From contig NZ_CP088022.1 of assembly GCF_013373795.3 (NCBI RefSeq), forward strand, positions 6,324,001 to 6,388,000: a stretch of DNA of 64,000 nt, written 5' to 3'. The translations under genes and the position numbers were made by a program. Origin of the DNA: Bradyrhizobium quebecense. GTDB taxonomy: Bacteria; Pseudomonadota; Alphaproteobacteria; Rhizobiales; Xanthobacteraceae. Of the stretch, positions 1 through 8,038 are shown piece by piece; positions within the stretch are counted from its first letter, which is position 1; each line of letters opens with the position of its first letter. Under the pieces are notes generated by a model, which was not told the origin of the DNA, did not search any database, and was given only the letters and a program-made list of their open reading frames with translations.

Positions 1-1127
1 TGATAGGCTTTCAGCGCCGGCTCGTCGGCGAGACCGTCGACGATCGCAAGCGCCGCAACCGGCCCTTCGGCCATGCCGATCGCGACCGCGCGGTTGAGCT
101 CGATCACCGGCGAATCCAGCAGCGCGGCGAGATCGCCGTACAGCGCGGCGATACGGCGCCAGTCGGTAGCGTCAGGCGTGTCGGCCTCGGCGTGGCATGC
201 GGCGATCGCGGCCTGCAGCGCGTAGAAGCCGCCGGCGCCGCCGAGCTCGCGGGCACGCGCCAGCGCCAATTGCCCGCGGCGGATCTGCAGGCGGTCCCAC
301 AGCGCGCGGTTCTGGTCCATCAACAGGATCGGCTCGCCGGCCGCGTCGGTGCGCGCCGCCATCCGCGAGGCGTTGAATTCCATCAGCGCCAGCAGGCCGT
401 GCGCCTCCGGCTCGTGCGGCGCGATCGAGCTCAGCACGCGGCCGATGCGCAACGCCTCGTTGCAGAGCTGCGGCCGCAGCCATTCGTCGCCGCTTGCCGC
501 GGTGTAGCCCTCGTTGAAGATCAGGTAGGCGACCTCGAGCACGGAGGCGAGCCGCTCCGACAGCGCGGCGCCGCGCGGCGTCTCGTAGGCAAGACCTGAC
601 TCCGACAGCGTGCGCTTGGCGCGCACGATGCGCTGGGCGATGGTCGCCTCCGCCTGCAGGAAGGCGCGCGCGATCTCCTCGGTGGTGAGACCGCAGATCA
701 TCCGAAGCGCCAGCGCGGCGCGCGCCTCGCGCGACAGCAGCGGATGGCAGGCGGTGAAGATCAGCCGCAACAATTCGTCGCCGATATCGTCGTCGAGCGC
801 GGAATCGAAATCGGGCATGGTCTCCTGCTCCCGCACCAGATCATGCGCAAGCATGCCGTGCTTTCCGGTCAGCATGCGGTTGCGCCTGACATGATCGAGC
901 GCACGCCGCTTGGCGGTCGCCATCAGCCAGGCCCCCGGCTTCTCCGGCACGCCACTGAGCGGCCAGTGCTCGAGCGCCGCGATCAGCGCTTCCTGGGTCA
1001 GATCCTCGGCGAGCGGCACGTCGCGCAGCATTCGCGACAGGCTGGTGATCAGCCGCGGCTGCTCGATGCGCCACACACCGAGGATGGTGCGCTTGACCTC
1101 GTCCTCCGTCACGCCGACCACCGGCAT
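1..1127 (-). CDS. ECF42-type RNA polymerase sigma factor (3' end outside window)
   Basis: Reading the minus strand from ATG at 1127 gives an open frame to the window edge, so the C-terminus is missing (375 residues visible). The N-terminal part has sigma region 2 (an AEDLTQEAL-like core and a WLMATAKRRALDHVRR helix) and a region 4 helix-turn-helix (LTTEEIARAFLQAEATIAQRIVRAKR). It is followed by a long helical C-terminal domain (EVAYLIFNEGY, ELNRAVAIGMAEGPVAAL) typical of ECF42/DUF6596 sigma factors rather than short ECFs. Two DGPF/YCII genes lie immediately upstream on the same strand, the classic ECF42 gene neighbourhood. No anti-sigma factor is visible; in this family the C-terminal extension is thought to regulate activity. 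The family call is confident; the stimulus is unknown. Confidence 0.88.
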   Translation of the reverse strand, partial: MPVVGVTEDEVKRTILGVWRIEQPRLITSLSRMLRDVPLAEDLTQEALIAALEHWPLSGVPEKPGAWLMATAKRRALDHVRRNRMLTGKHGMLAHDLVREQETMPDFDSALDDDIGDELLRLIFTACHPLLSREARAALALRMICGLTTEEIARAFLQAEATIAQRIVRAKRTLSESGLAYETPRGAALSERLASVLEVAYLIFNEGYTAASGDEWLRPQLCNEALRIGRVLSSIAPHEPEAHGLLALMEFNASRMAARTDAAGEPILLMDQNRALWDRLQIRRGQLALARARELGGAGGFYALQAAIAACHAEADTPDATDWRRIAALYGDLAALLDSPVIELNRAVAIGMAEGPVAALAIVDGLADEPALKAY

Positions 1128-1143
1128 GCGACGGAGGCGACCG

Positions 1144-1494
1144 TCAGCAGTCCATGAAGGGGCGAACCTCGCACGACAGTTCCCAATCCGGCATATGGTC
1201 GAGATGAAGCTGCATGAACTCGACGGCGCGCGCCACGGCCTCCTCCTTGTCCTTCAGCTCGAACACGGCGTAGCCGCCGACCACCTCCTTGGCCTCCATG
1301 AAAGGGCCGTCGGTGACGGTGAGCTTGCGATCCTTGATCTTCACTTCCGCGCCCGCCGTCCGCGGCAACAGCGCGCCGGTATCGAGCATGCGGCCGGCCG
1401 CGATCTCGCGTTCGGCGAGCTTGCCGATTGCCTCCCGCAATGGTGGGTTCGGCAGCATCGGCTTCTCGGCCACCAGGACATACATGAAGCGCAT
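1144..1494 (-). CDS. YCII/DGPF-family protein, copy 2
   Basis: 116-residue protein beginning MRFMYVLVAEK, with the signature DGPF followed by EAKEVVGGYAVFEL near residue 70. This is the ferredoxin-like YCII fold often encoded beside ECF42 sigma factors. A GGAGGA Shine-Dalgarno lies a few bases before ATG at 1494. It ends 17 bp before the sigma factor start and follows its paralogue at 1513-1884, so the three genes probably form one transcript. The biochemical role of DGPF proteins is not established; a small-molecule lyase/monooxygenase-like or regulatory role has been proposed. It is a near-duplicate of its neighbour in layout (DGPF, EFMQLH.DHMP.W, CEVR), which suggests local duplication. 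Confidence 0.87.
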   Translation of the reverse strand: MRFMYVLVAEKPMLPNPPLREAIGKLAEREIAAGRMLDTGALLPRTAGAEVKIKDRKLTVTDGPFMEAKEVVGGYAVFELKDKEEAVARAVEFMQLHLDHMPDWELSCEVRPFMDC

Positions 1495-1512
1495 CGCCTG
1501 TCCTCCTACGGC

Positions 1513-1884
1513 TCACTCGGGACACTGTCCGGCAAAGCCTGCGAAGGCGCGGACCTCGCAGGTGCCTTGCCAGCCGGGCATGTGATCCTTGTGGAGCTGC
1601 ATGAATTCGACCGCGAGCGCCACCGCCTCTTCCTTGCTGCCCAGCTCGAAGATCGCGTAACCGCCGATCACTTCCTTGGCCTCGACGAACGGACCATCGA
1701 CGACGCTGAGATGGCCATCGACAATGCGGACCTGCGCGCCGGTCGCGAGCGGCATCAGCCCGCCGGTATCGACCATGCGGCCGGCCTTGATCTCGCGGTC
1801 GGCGAGCTTGTGCATGGCGTCCAGCAGCGCCGGGGTCGGCTGTGCGGGCGGCTGGGGCGAGGTGACGATCGACATAAAGCGCAT
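1513..1884 (-). CDS. YCII/DGPF-family protein, copy 1
   Basis: 123-residue DGPF/YCII protein (VVDGPFVEAKEVIGGYAIFEL; EFMQLHKDHMPGW; CEVRAF). The frame is open upstream to 1911, but ATG at 1884 (MRFMSIVT) is chosen because AGGAG sits directly before it and because the paralogue also starts MRFM. It appears to be the first gene of a three-gene set with the second DGPF protein and the ECF42 sigma factor. Function is unknown beyond the family association with ECF42 regulation. Confidence 0.86.
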   Translation of the reverse strand: MRFMSIVTSPQPPAQPTPALLDAMHKLADREIKAGRMVDTGGLMPLATGAQVRIVDGHLSVVDGPFVEAKEVIGGYAIFELGSKEEAVALAVEFMQLHKDHMPGWQGTCEVRAFAGFAGQCPE

Positions 1885-2030
1885 GAACTGCTCCTGTTTG
1901 CGGCAAGCCACGGGATAATCGCGGTGAAATCGGCTCGCTATTGGAGACGACGATCCGGCAGCTGCCGGATCGACAAGGGGTGGGGAATTATTTTGAGGCG
2001 AAAAAGCACATCTGGGCTTGGGGATCCTTC

Positions 2031-2160
2031 ACCTTCCCCCTGAAGGGGGGAAGGTCGGGATGGGGGTCAGCCGCAGACACAGCTGCAAGCGGAGAGAACG
2101 GATCCCCACCCGCCTTGCTTCACGAGCAAAGCGACCTCCCCTTTTCAAGCGGAGGTTCCG
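2031..2160. repeat. Palindromic intergenic repeat (family G, diverged copy)
   Basis: Between the DGPF operon and the Inh-like gene lies a structured repeat. ACCTTCCCC pairs with GGGGAAGGT at 2031-2055, followed by a GGGATGGGGG / CCCCACCCGCC segment and a final CCTCCCC...AAGCGGAGG part. The same arrangement (CTCTCCCGCTTGCGG, GGGTGGGGG, CCCCCACCCGCC, GCAAGCGGGAGAGG) recurs at 15027-15146, with fragments at 16981-17010 and 32080-32102. No gene is visible in 1885-2174. Confidence 0.6.
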
Positions 2161-2174
2161 ACCCGCGTTGCGTT

Positions 2175-2870
2175 CTATTGCTCCCGCAGCATGATCAGGG
2201 GATCGGCGCTGTCGGGGACGCGGCGCCACTGGGCGTTGTCGTCGGCCTCGAACTGCCAGGTCTCGCCCTTGGGCGACATCAGGATCATCTGGCCGTGGTC
2301 GAGCCGCCACAGCGTCGGGTTGAAGGCTACGACCGCGGGATCGCATTTGCCTTTCAGGAACAGCTGGAAATTGTCGTTGCCGGCGTCGGTGTTGGTCAGC
2401 ACCAGCGCGCAGATCGCCTGGCCGTTGCCGCGGACCATCGACCAGTCGCCGATCATCTGGTCCATCGACTTGGCGAGCGCGCGGGCAGCTGCGAGGTTTT
2501 GCAGAATGTAGACGCCCTCGTTGGTGCGCATTCCCTCGAAGATGCCGGTCTCGACCTCGGTGAAATCGATCACGGCGTCGCCGGCCGCATTCTGCAGCCG
2601 CACGATGTCGCCGAGGCCCTTGATGCTCCAGCCGGTGATGTCCTTGGTGAAAGGCAACGCGGCGGCGCAGGCCGGCTCGAGCTCGAGCTTGAAACCTTGC
2701 GGCGTCGCATCGCTCTTCAGCGTCACGACGCAGGTCTTGCTGCGCTCGGTGGTGGCGAGCTCCCACTGCCCGATCATGTCCTTCTTCAACGTCGACGCGT
2801 CCTGCGCGGCGGCCTGACCGCACGCGGCCAGCAGCACAAGCAGCACGACGCTGAAGCGGGACAGCGACAT
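2175..2870 (-). CDS. Exported two-domain AprI/Inh-type (metalloprotease inhibitor-like) protein
   Basis: 231 residues with an N-terminal export signal that also contains a lipobox-like LAAC (Cys17), so it may be a lipoprotein. Two tandem Inh-like modules follow. The first runs from about residue 30 (GQWELATTERSKTCVVTL... WSIKGLGDIVRL) and the second from about residue 140 (GDWSMVRGNGQAICALVLT... ALWRLDHGQMILM-like), each with the W...C...W...G pattern of small beta-barrel AprI/Inh inhibitors. ATG at 2870 overlaps the stop of the upstream dehydrogenase (TGATG), indicating translational coupling. No serralysin-type protease is encoded nearby, so the inhibitor role is inference from fold only. 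It is the last gene of a five-gene minus-strand operon. Confidence 0.72.
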   Translation of the reverse strand: MSLSRFSVVLLVLLAACGQAAAQDASTLKKDMIGQWELATTERSKTCVVTLKSDATPQGFKLELEPACAAALPFTKDITGWSIKGLGDIVRLQNAAGDAVIDFTEVETGIFEGMRTNEGVYILQNLAAARALAKSMDQMIGDWSMVRGNGQAICALVLTNTDAGNDNFQLFLKGKCDPAVVAFNPTLWRLDHGQMILMSPKGETWQFEADDNAQWRRVPDSADPLIMLREQ

Positions 2871-3853
2871 CAGCGCCCCTTCACCGGCGTTTCCGCAACC
2901 GGCGTCAGCGGCGGCTTGCCGGCGAACCAGTTCTTGATGTTGTCGACCACGAGCTGGTCCATCGCATTGCGCGTCACCACCGAGGCCGAGCCGACATGCG
3001 GCAGCAGCACGACGTTCTGCATCGCCTTCAATTCGTCGGGCACGTTCGGCTCGGCCGCGAACACGTCGAGACCGGCGGCCAGGATGGTGCCGGATTTCAG
3101 CGCCGCGACCAGCGCCGGCTCGTCGACGACGGAGCCGCGCGCGACATTGATCAGCACGCCGCGCGGGCCGAGCGCCTTCAGGACGTCGGCGTTGATCATC
3201 TTCGCCGTCGAGGCGCCGCCCGGCACGATGACGATCAAGGTGTCGACCGCCTTCGCCATCTCGATCAGATCGGGATAGTGCTTGTAGGCGACGTCCTTGG
3301 ACGGATTGCGCGAATGATAGGACACCGGCACGCGCGAGGCCTCGAGCCTGCGCCCGATCGCCTGGCCGATCCGGCCCATGCCGACGATGCCGATCTTGCG
3401 ATCGCGCAACGAGCCGACGCTGAGCGGATAATTCTGGGTCTGCCACAGGCCGGAGCGCACATAGCGGTCGGCCTTGACGAATTCGCGCAGCGTCGCGATC
3501 AACAGGCCCATCGCGACGTCGGCGACCTCCTCGGTCAGCACGTCGGGCGTGTTGGTGACCACGATATTGTGATCCCGCGCATAACCGGAATCGACGTGGT
3601 CGTAACCGACGCCGAAGCTGCCGACGATCTCGAGCTTCGGAAACATCGCCATCGCGGTCTTGTCGGTCGCCATCGTGTGATAGGTGACGGCGATGCCGCG
3701 GATCTTGGCCATCGTGTCGGGCGTCAGGCGCTCAAGGTCGCCGCGGCTCTCGGCCCGGTGCAGCACGTATTGATCGGAAAAGCCGTTTTCGAGGATTGGC
3801 CGGATCGGTCCATAGATCAACAGATCGATCTTTTCGGAAGAAATCGGGGCCAT
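2870..3853 (-). CDS. NAD(P)-dependent D-2-hydroxyacid dehydrogenase
   Basis: 327 residues of the D-isomer-specific 2-hydroxyacid dehydrogenase family (glyoxylate/hydroxypyruvate reductase-like). It shows a Rossmann motif GIVGMGRIGQAIG near residue 155, the catalytic Arg segment NVARGSVVDE, a Glu segment (AAEPNVPDEL) and a His segment LPHVGSAS. It is predicted to reduce a 2-oxoacid to the D-2-hydroxyacid in the cytoplasm. ATG at 3853 overlaps the stop of the upstream permease (TTGATGG); a TTG one codon earlier is possible but less likely. Coupling to an ABC importer suggests it handles an imported hydroxy- or oxoacid, which is inference. Confidence 0.9.
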   Translation of the reverse strand: MAPISSEKIDLLIYGPIRPILENGFSDQYVLHRAESRGDLERLTPDTMAKIRGIAVTYHTMATDKTAMAMFPKLEIVGSFGVGYDHVDSGYARDHNIVVTNTPDVLTEEVADVAMGLLIATLREFVKADRYVRSGLWQTQNYPLSVGSLRDRKIGIVGMGRIGQAIGRRLEASRVPVSYHSRNPSKDVAYKHYPDLIEMAKAVDTLIVIVPGGASTAKMINADVLKALGPRGVLINVARGSVVDEPALVAALKSGTILAAGLDVFAAEPNVPDELKAMQNVVLLPHVGSASVVTRNAMDQLVVDNIKNWFAGKPPLTPVAETPVKGR

Positions 3854-4641
3854 CAATTGTCCTTTCCTAACGCGCTTTCATGCCAACGCCGCAACAGAAG
3901 GTGCGAAACTAACGCCAGCACCCCATAGATGACAATCCCGGCCAGCGATAGCAGCAGAAGTGCTGCGAACATGCGGGGAATATTCAGCCGGTAGCCCGAT
4001 TCAGCGATCCGGAAGGCAAGGCCCGAGCCGGCGCCGGCGCTGCCCGCCGCGATCTCCGCCACCACCGCGCCGATCAGCGACAGCCCGCCGGCGATGCGCA
4101 GGCCGCCGAGAATATAGGGCAGCGCCGCAGGCAGCTTCAGCAACAGCAGCGTCTGCAGCCGTGATGCGCCATAAAGTTGAAACAATCCGGCGAGGTTGCG
4201 ATCGACCGAGTTGAGGCCGAGCGTCGTGTTCGACAGCACCGGAAAGAACGCCACGATCCAGGCGCAGACGATCACCGCGGTCTGCTGCTGCAGATAGATC
4301 AGGAGCAGCGGCGCGATCGCGATCACGGGAGTGACCTGCAGCACCACCGCGTAAGGGAACAACGAATATTCCAGCCATTTCGACTGGTTGAACAGCAGCG
4401 CCAGCACGACGCCGCCGACCGCGGCGGCGGCGAAGCCTTCGAGCGTGGTCAGGAGCGTGACGCCGAGCGATTGCGACAGCACCGGCCAGTCCGCAACCAG
4501 CGTCTTCAGCACGAGGAGCGGGCTCGGCAGCACATAGGGCTGGATGCCATAGGCGCGGACGATCGCCTCCCAGAGCACAAGGCCCGCGGCAAACACCGCA
4601 AGCGGAAGCAGAAAGCGGACGAGGTCCTGCGGAGACTTCAT
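3853..4641 (-). CDS. ABC transporter permease (NMT1/SsuC/TauC class)
   Basis: 262-residue integral membrane protein with about six transmembrane segments and the EAA-like loop (YGASRLQTLLLLKLPAALPYILGGLRIAGG) of binding-protein-dependent permeases in the nitrate/sulfonate/taurine class. The frame is open far upstream, but ATG at 4641 (MKSPQDLVRF) overlaps the ATPase stop codon (GCATGAAG) and begins a sensible membrane protein, so that start is used. It is followed with overlap by the hydroxyacid dehydrogenase. The substrate is unknown; see the binding protein at 5458-6489. Confidence 0.9.
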   Translation of the reverse strand: MKSPQDLVRFLLPLAVFAAGLVLWEAIVRAYGIQPYVLPSPLLVLKTLVADWPVLSQSLGVTLLTTLEGFAAAAVGGVVLALLFNQSKWLEYSLFPYAVVLQVTPVIAIAPLLLIYLQQQTAVIVCAWIVAFFPVLSNTTLGLNSVDRNLAGLFQLYGASRLQTLLLLKLPAALPYILGGLRIAGGLSLIGAVVAEIAAGSAGAGSGLAFRIAESGYRLNIPRMFAALLLLSLAGIVIYGVLALVSHLLLRRWHESALGKDN

Positions 4642-5441
4642 GCGCCCGCCTGCCCTGCATAAGACGGCGCCAGCGCGCCTGAGACCTCGCGGCAGAACGC
4701 GGCATATTCGGCCGACGTGCGGAACTCCTCGCCGCGCGGCTCGGGCGAGGTGATGCGAAACTCGGCGCCGATCCGGCCCGGACGCGCCGTCATCACGATC
4801 ACGCGCTGCGAGAGATAGACCGACTCGAACACCGAGTGCGTCACGAAGATGACGGTCTTGTGCAGGTTCCGCCACAGCGACAGCAGGTCGTTGTTAAGGC
4901 GAAAGCGCGTGATCTCGTCGAGTGCCGCGAACGGCTCATCCATCAGGAGAATGTCGGGATCGGTGACCAGCGCGCGCGCCAGCGACACCCGCATCTTCAT
5001 GCCGCCGGACAATTCGCGCGGATAAGCGGCCGCGAATTCCGCGAGCCCGACCTGATCGAGCGCAGCATCGATGCGCGCTTCGGCGTCGGTCGTAGGCAGC
5101 CGGGCGAGCTTCAGCGGCAGGCGGACATTGTCGCGCACATTGGCCCACGGCATCAGCGTCGGCTCCTGAAACACGAAGCCGATCCTGTGGCTGCCGCGCG
5201 GCTCCACATCGGGATGGGCAAGCTCGACCACGCCGGCGCTTGGGGCGGCGAGGCCGGCAATGAGGCGCAGCGCGGTGGATTTTCCGCAACCGGAGGGGCC
5301 GAGCAGCGAGACGAACTCGCCGCGCCGAACATCGAGGTCGAGCGGCCCGAGCGCCATCACCCCGCTGTCATAGGTCTTGGTGACGCCGCGCAGGCGCACA
5401 GCCCATCCGGCATCAGGTCCAGACAACGCAGGCTCCGCCAT
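4638..5441 (-). CDS. ABC transporter ATP-binding protein (NMT1/SsuB/TauB class)
   Basis: 267 residues with all ABC motifs: Walker A GPSGCGKST near residue 50, Q-loop FVFQEPTLMPW, signature LSGGMKMR, Walker B ILLMDEP, and the H-loop FVTHSVFE. The late segment (VIVMTARPGRI) is typical of the SsuB/TauB/NrtD group. It ends in an ATGA overlap with the permease and starts 17 bp after the binding-protein stop. It energises import of the ligand captured by the periplasmic protein encoded upstream. Confidence 0.93.
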   Translation of the reverse strand: MAEPALSGPDAGWAVRLRGVTKTYDSGVMALGPLDLDVRRGEFVSLLGPSGCGKSTALRLIAGLAAPSAGVVELAHPDVEPRGSHRIGFVFQEPTLMPWANVRDNVRLPLKLARLPTTDAEARIDAALDQVGLAEFAAAYPRELSGGMKMRVSLARALVTDPDILLMDEPFAALDEITRFRLNNDLLSLWRNLHKTVIFVTHSVFESVYLSQRVIVMTARPGRIGAEFRITSPEPRGEEFRTSAEYAAFCREVSGALAPSYAGQAGA

Positions 5442-5457
5442 CGCGCGTCCGCACCCG

Positions 5458-6489
5458 TCAGTTCTTCGGCCTGAGCTCGACGCCGACCGCCTTGTTGACG
5501 AAGCGCAGCGTGTAGCCCTGGCGATAGTCGATGGTGCTCTTGACCACGCCGGCGCGCACCATCTTGTCGAAGAAGCTCGCCATCCGCTCGTCGGTCATCG
5601 CGCCGATGCCGTTCTTGATGGAATCGCCGGAATCGACGATGCCGTGCTCGCGCATCTTGGCGACGCAATAGGCCAGCAGCTCGTCGTTCATCTCGGGATT
5701 GAGCTTCTTGATCATTGCATTGCCGGCCGAGTTGTCGCCGTAGACGTAAGTGTACCAGCCGACAACGGAAGCATCGACGAAGCGCTGCACCAGGTCCGGC
5801 TTCTTGTCGACCAGGTCACGGCGGGTCTCGATCAAGGTCGAATAGGAGTTGAAGCCATAATCGGCGAGCAGCAGCACGTTCGGCTTGAAGCCGGCGGCTT
5901 TCTCCACTGCAAAGGGCTCCGAGGTGACATAGCCCTGCATCGCGGTCTGCTTGTTCACGATGAAGGGCTGCGGGTTGAAGGTGTAGGGCTTCACCTTGTT
6001 CTCGTCGAATCCGTATTCGGATTTCAGCCACTGGAAGTAGCTGGTGATGCCTTCCTTCGAGATCAAAAGCGTCAGCGGCTTCAGATCCTCGATCTTGCTG
6101 ACCTTGACTTCAGGATGGGTCAGGAAGACCTGCGGGTCCTTCTGGAACATCGCCGCGACGGCGACCAGCGGCACGTTGTTGGTGACGGCGTCGAAGGTCT
6201 GCAACGAGTTCGCGCTCATGAAGAAGTCGAGCTTGCCCGCGATCAAGAGCATGCGGTTGTTCTCGTTGGGACCGCCGGGCACGATTGACACGTCGAGGCC
6301 GTATTTTTTGTAGGTGCCGTCGGCGAGCGCCTGGAAGAACCCGCCATGCTCGCCCTCGGCGACCCAGTTGGTGCCGAACGAGACCTTGTCCAGCGTCTGC
6401 GCCCGCGCCGGGAGGAAGCCTGCGGAAACGCCGAGGGTGGCGGCCAGAAGGGCCGTGGTTAACGCTCGCGGCAAAAAGGCCGGGATCAT
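5458..6489 (-). CDS. ABC transporter substrate-binding protein (NMT1/THI5-like)
   Basis: 343 residues. ATG at 6489 is chosen (CGGAG about ten bases upstream); it gives a clean signal peptide (LTTALLAATLGVSAGFLPARAQ) and then a periplasmic NMT1/THI5-like domain (VSFGTNWVAEGEHGGFFQAL, KYGLDVSIVPGGP, IAGKLDFFM). Such proteins bind pyrimidine thiamine precursors, sulfonates, nitrate-like or aromatic ligands, and sequence alone does not decide which. It is first in the operon SBP, ATPase, permease, dehydrogenase, Inh-like. It is divergent from a creatininase-family amidohydrolase across 145 bp, which suggests linked use of a cyclic amide or other nitrogenous ligand (inference). Confidence 0.88.
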   Translation of the reverse strand: MIPAFLPRALTTALLAATLGVSAGFLPARAQTLDKVSFGTNWVAEGEHGGFFQALADGTYKKYGLDVSIVPGGPNENNRMLLIAGKLDFFMSANSLQTFDAVTNNVPLVAVAAMFQKDPQVFLTHPEVKVSKIEDLKPLTLLISKEGITSYFQWLKSEYGFDENKVKPYTFNPQPFIVNKQTAMQGYVTSEPFAVEKAAGFKPNVLLLADYGFNSYSTLIETRRDLVDKKPDLVQRFVDASVVGWYTYVYGDNSAGNAMIKKLNPEMNDELLAYCVAKMREHGIVDSGDSIKNGIGAMTDERMASFFDKMVRAGVVKSTIDYRQGYTLRFVNKAVGVELRPKN

Positions 6490-6634
6490 GGTTGGACTCC
6501 GTCGATCATTATGGCCCATGATGGAAGGCGGGAAGACGTGGACCGCGCCCGGAGACGCGAACGCCTCGCTGATGTTAAACAAACTAGCCTGCAAATCCAT
6601 CCCATGAAACGCTTGTATTGAAACGACTTGCTCG

Positions 6635-7441
6635 ATGACTTCTCAGCTTCCGCCCCGTGACTGGACCGCTATCCACTGGCCCGACCTCGCCGAGGGTGCG
6701 GCCGCGCGCTGGATCGCGGTGCTGCCGCTGGCCGCGACCGAGCAGCACGGGCCGCATCTGCCGCTCGGAACCGACGTCATGATCGGCGAGGCGTATCTGG
6801 CGCGGGTTCAGGAGCTGCTGCCGGCGGCCATCCCGGCGACGTTCCTGCCCCTGCAACCGGTCGGCATCTCCACCGAGCACATCGATTTTCCGGGCACGCT
6901 GACCCTGCCGACCAAGGTCGCGCTGAACAGCTGGATGGCGCTCGGCGAGAGCGTGGCGCGCGCCGGCGTCGAGAAGCTCGTGATGGTGACGAGCCATGGC
7001 GGCAATTCCGCCACGATGCAGCTCGTGGCGCAGGACCTGCGCGCGCAACACAAGATGCTGGTGGTGACCACGAGCTGGTCGCGCTTCGGCACGCCCGACG
7101 GGCTGTTCGATGCCGACGAATTGCGCCACGGCATCCATGGCGGTGCGGTCGAGACCTCGATCATGCTGGCGAAGTATCCGCAACATGTGCGCAAGGATGC
7201 GATCGCGGATTTCAAGCCCACGAGCGTGCAGATCGAGAAGGATCACCGCTTTCTGTCGACCCAGCGGCCGGCGCCGTTCGCCTGGCAGGCGCAGGACCTC
7301 AATCCGAGCGGCGCGATCGGCGATGCGAACAAGGCCTCGGCCGAGAAGGGCGAGAAGCTGCTCGAGCACGGCGCGCGCGCGTTCTGCGAGCTGCTGGCCG
7401 ACGTCGACAGGTTCGATCCGGGCGTATTTCGGGGCAACTGA
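6635..7441 (+). CDS. Creatininase-family amidohydrolase
   Basis: 268 residues of the creatininase/MftE-like metal-dependent family. The metal-ligand segment EQHGPHLPLGTD (residues 36-47), the ISTEHIDFPGTLTL segment, TSHGGN and the GIHGGAVETSIML segment carry the expected Glu, His and Asp ligands. It is cytoplasmic, with no signal peptide. The family hydrolyses cyclic amides such as creatinine or dehydrates related substrates. It faces away from the NMT1-type ABC operon and probably shares the 145-bp control region with it. No strong Shine-Dalgarno is visible before ATG at 6635. Confidence 0.9.
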   Translation: MTSQLPPRDWTAIHWPDLAEGAAARWIAVLPLAATEQHGPHLPLGTDVMIGEAYLARVQELLPAAIPATFLPLQPVGISTEHIDFPGTLTLPTKVALNSWMALGESVARAGVEKLVMVTSHGGNSATMQLVAQDLRAQHKMLVVTTSWSRFGTPDGLFDADELRHGIHGGAVETSIMLAKYPQHVRKDAIADFKPTSVQIEKDHRFLSTQRPAPFAWQAQDLNPSGAIGDANKASAEKGEKLLEHGARAFCELLADVDRFDPGVFRGN

Positions 7442-7579
7442 CCCGGGTCCTGGCGGAGGCAACGAAACAATCCACGAAACCATATTTCCGGCTCGGCCTT
7501 CGAACCGGAACCGAAAAGCCTCCGTCCAACGGGCATGCGGACCATACCGGCGCCGCGCTCAAACAGGATGGAGTATCCC

Positions 7580-7843
7580 ATGTCGATCAAGACCAAGTTT
7601 GCCGCCCTCGCCCTCACCGCGCTCGCCGTGACCGGCACCATCGCGTCCACGACGTCGCAGGCCGAAGCCAAGCCGTATGGCTGGGGCTGGGGCGTTGGCG
7701 CGGGCCTCGTCGGCGCCGCCATCGTCGGCAGCGCGATCGCGGCCAGTGACGGCTATTACGACGGCGGCTATCGGCGCTGCGCCTGGGTGCGCCAGTTCGA
7801 CGCCTACGGCAACTACATCGGCCGCGTGCGCTCCTGCTACTGA
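7580..7843 (+). CDS. Small exported glycine-rich protein
   Basis: 87 residues. ATG at 7580 follows GGAG by a few bases; an earlier in-frame ATG at 7535 is less likely. An N-terminal signal peptide (FAALALTALAVTGTIASTTSQAEA) precedes a Gly/Ala-rich hydrophobic stretch (GWGWGVGAGLVGAAIVGSA) and a Tyr/Arg/Cys-rich tail ending RSCY. Small proteins of this design are common in Bradyrhizobium-type genomes and are uncharacterised. No functional motif is recognised; it probably resides in the envelope. Confidence 0.75.
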   Translation: MSIKTKFAALALTALAVTGTIASTTSQAEAKPYGWGWGVGAGLVGAAIVGSAIAASDGYYDGGYRRCAWVRQFDAYGNYIGRVRSCY

Positions 7844-7858
7844 TCGACGGGATTTTCG

Positions 7859-7938
7859 TAGTGTTTTCGAGCGAAGTGGGCACCGGTTCGCGTGAAGAAA
7901 ACACGTCAAACAAGAATCTAGAGCCGAATAGGCTCTAG
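7859..7938. repeat. Interspersed repeat family A, copy 1 (inverted orientation)
   Basis: Contains GTGTTTTCGAGCGAAGTG, CACCGGTTCGCGTGAAGAAAA, ACACGTCAAA and a closing CTAGAGCC..GGCTCTAG stem. It is the reverse orientation of copies at 24820-24920, 38901-39001 and 43079-43178. The rest of 7844-8038 shows nothing else recognisable. Confidence 0.85.
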
Positions 7939-8038
7939 GGCTGCGGATCCTGCGTTCGGCACGGGTCCTCATCCACCCCGTGTCGCACACGACCCGTCCG
8001 GCGATCCCCCCGGGCGGGTCAATTCTTGAACGCAGCGA

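Noticed and set aside
910..2043. Long plus-strand open frame (377 codons) opposite the sigma/DGPF genes
   Set aside because: It lies antisense to two well-supported DGPF genes and the sigma factor, has no family signature, and high GC creates such shadow frames throughout the window.
1941..3278. 445-codon plus-strand frame
   Set aside because: It crosses a palindromic repeat and is antisense to the Inh-like and dehydrogenase genes, with no ribosome site or recognisable domain.
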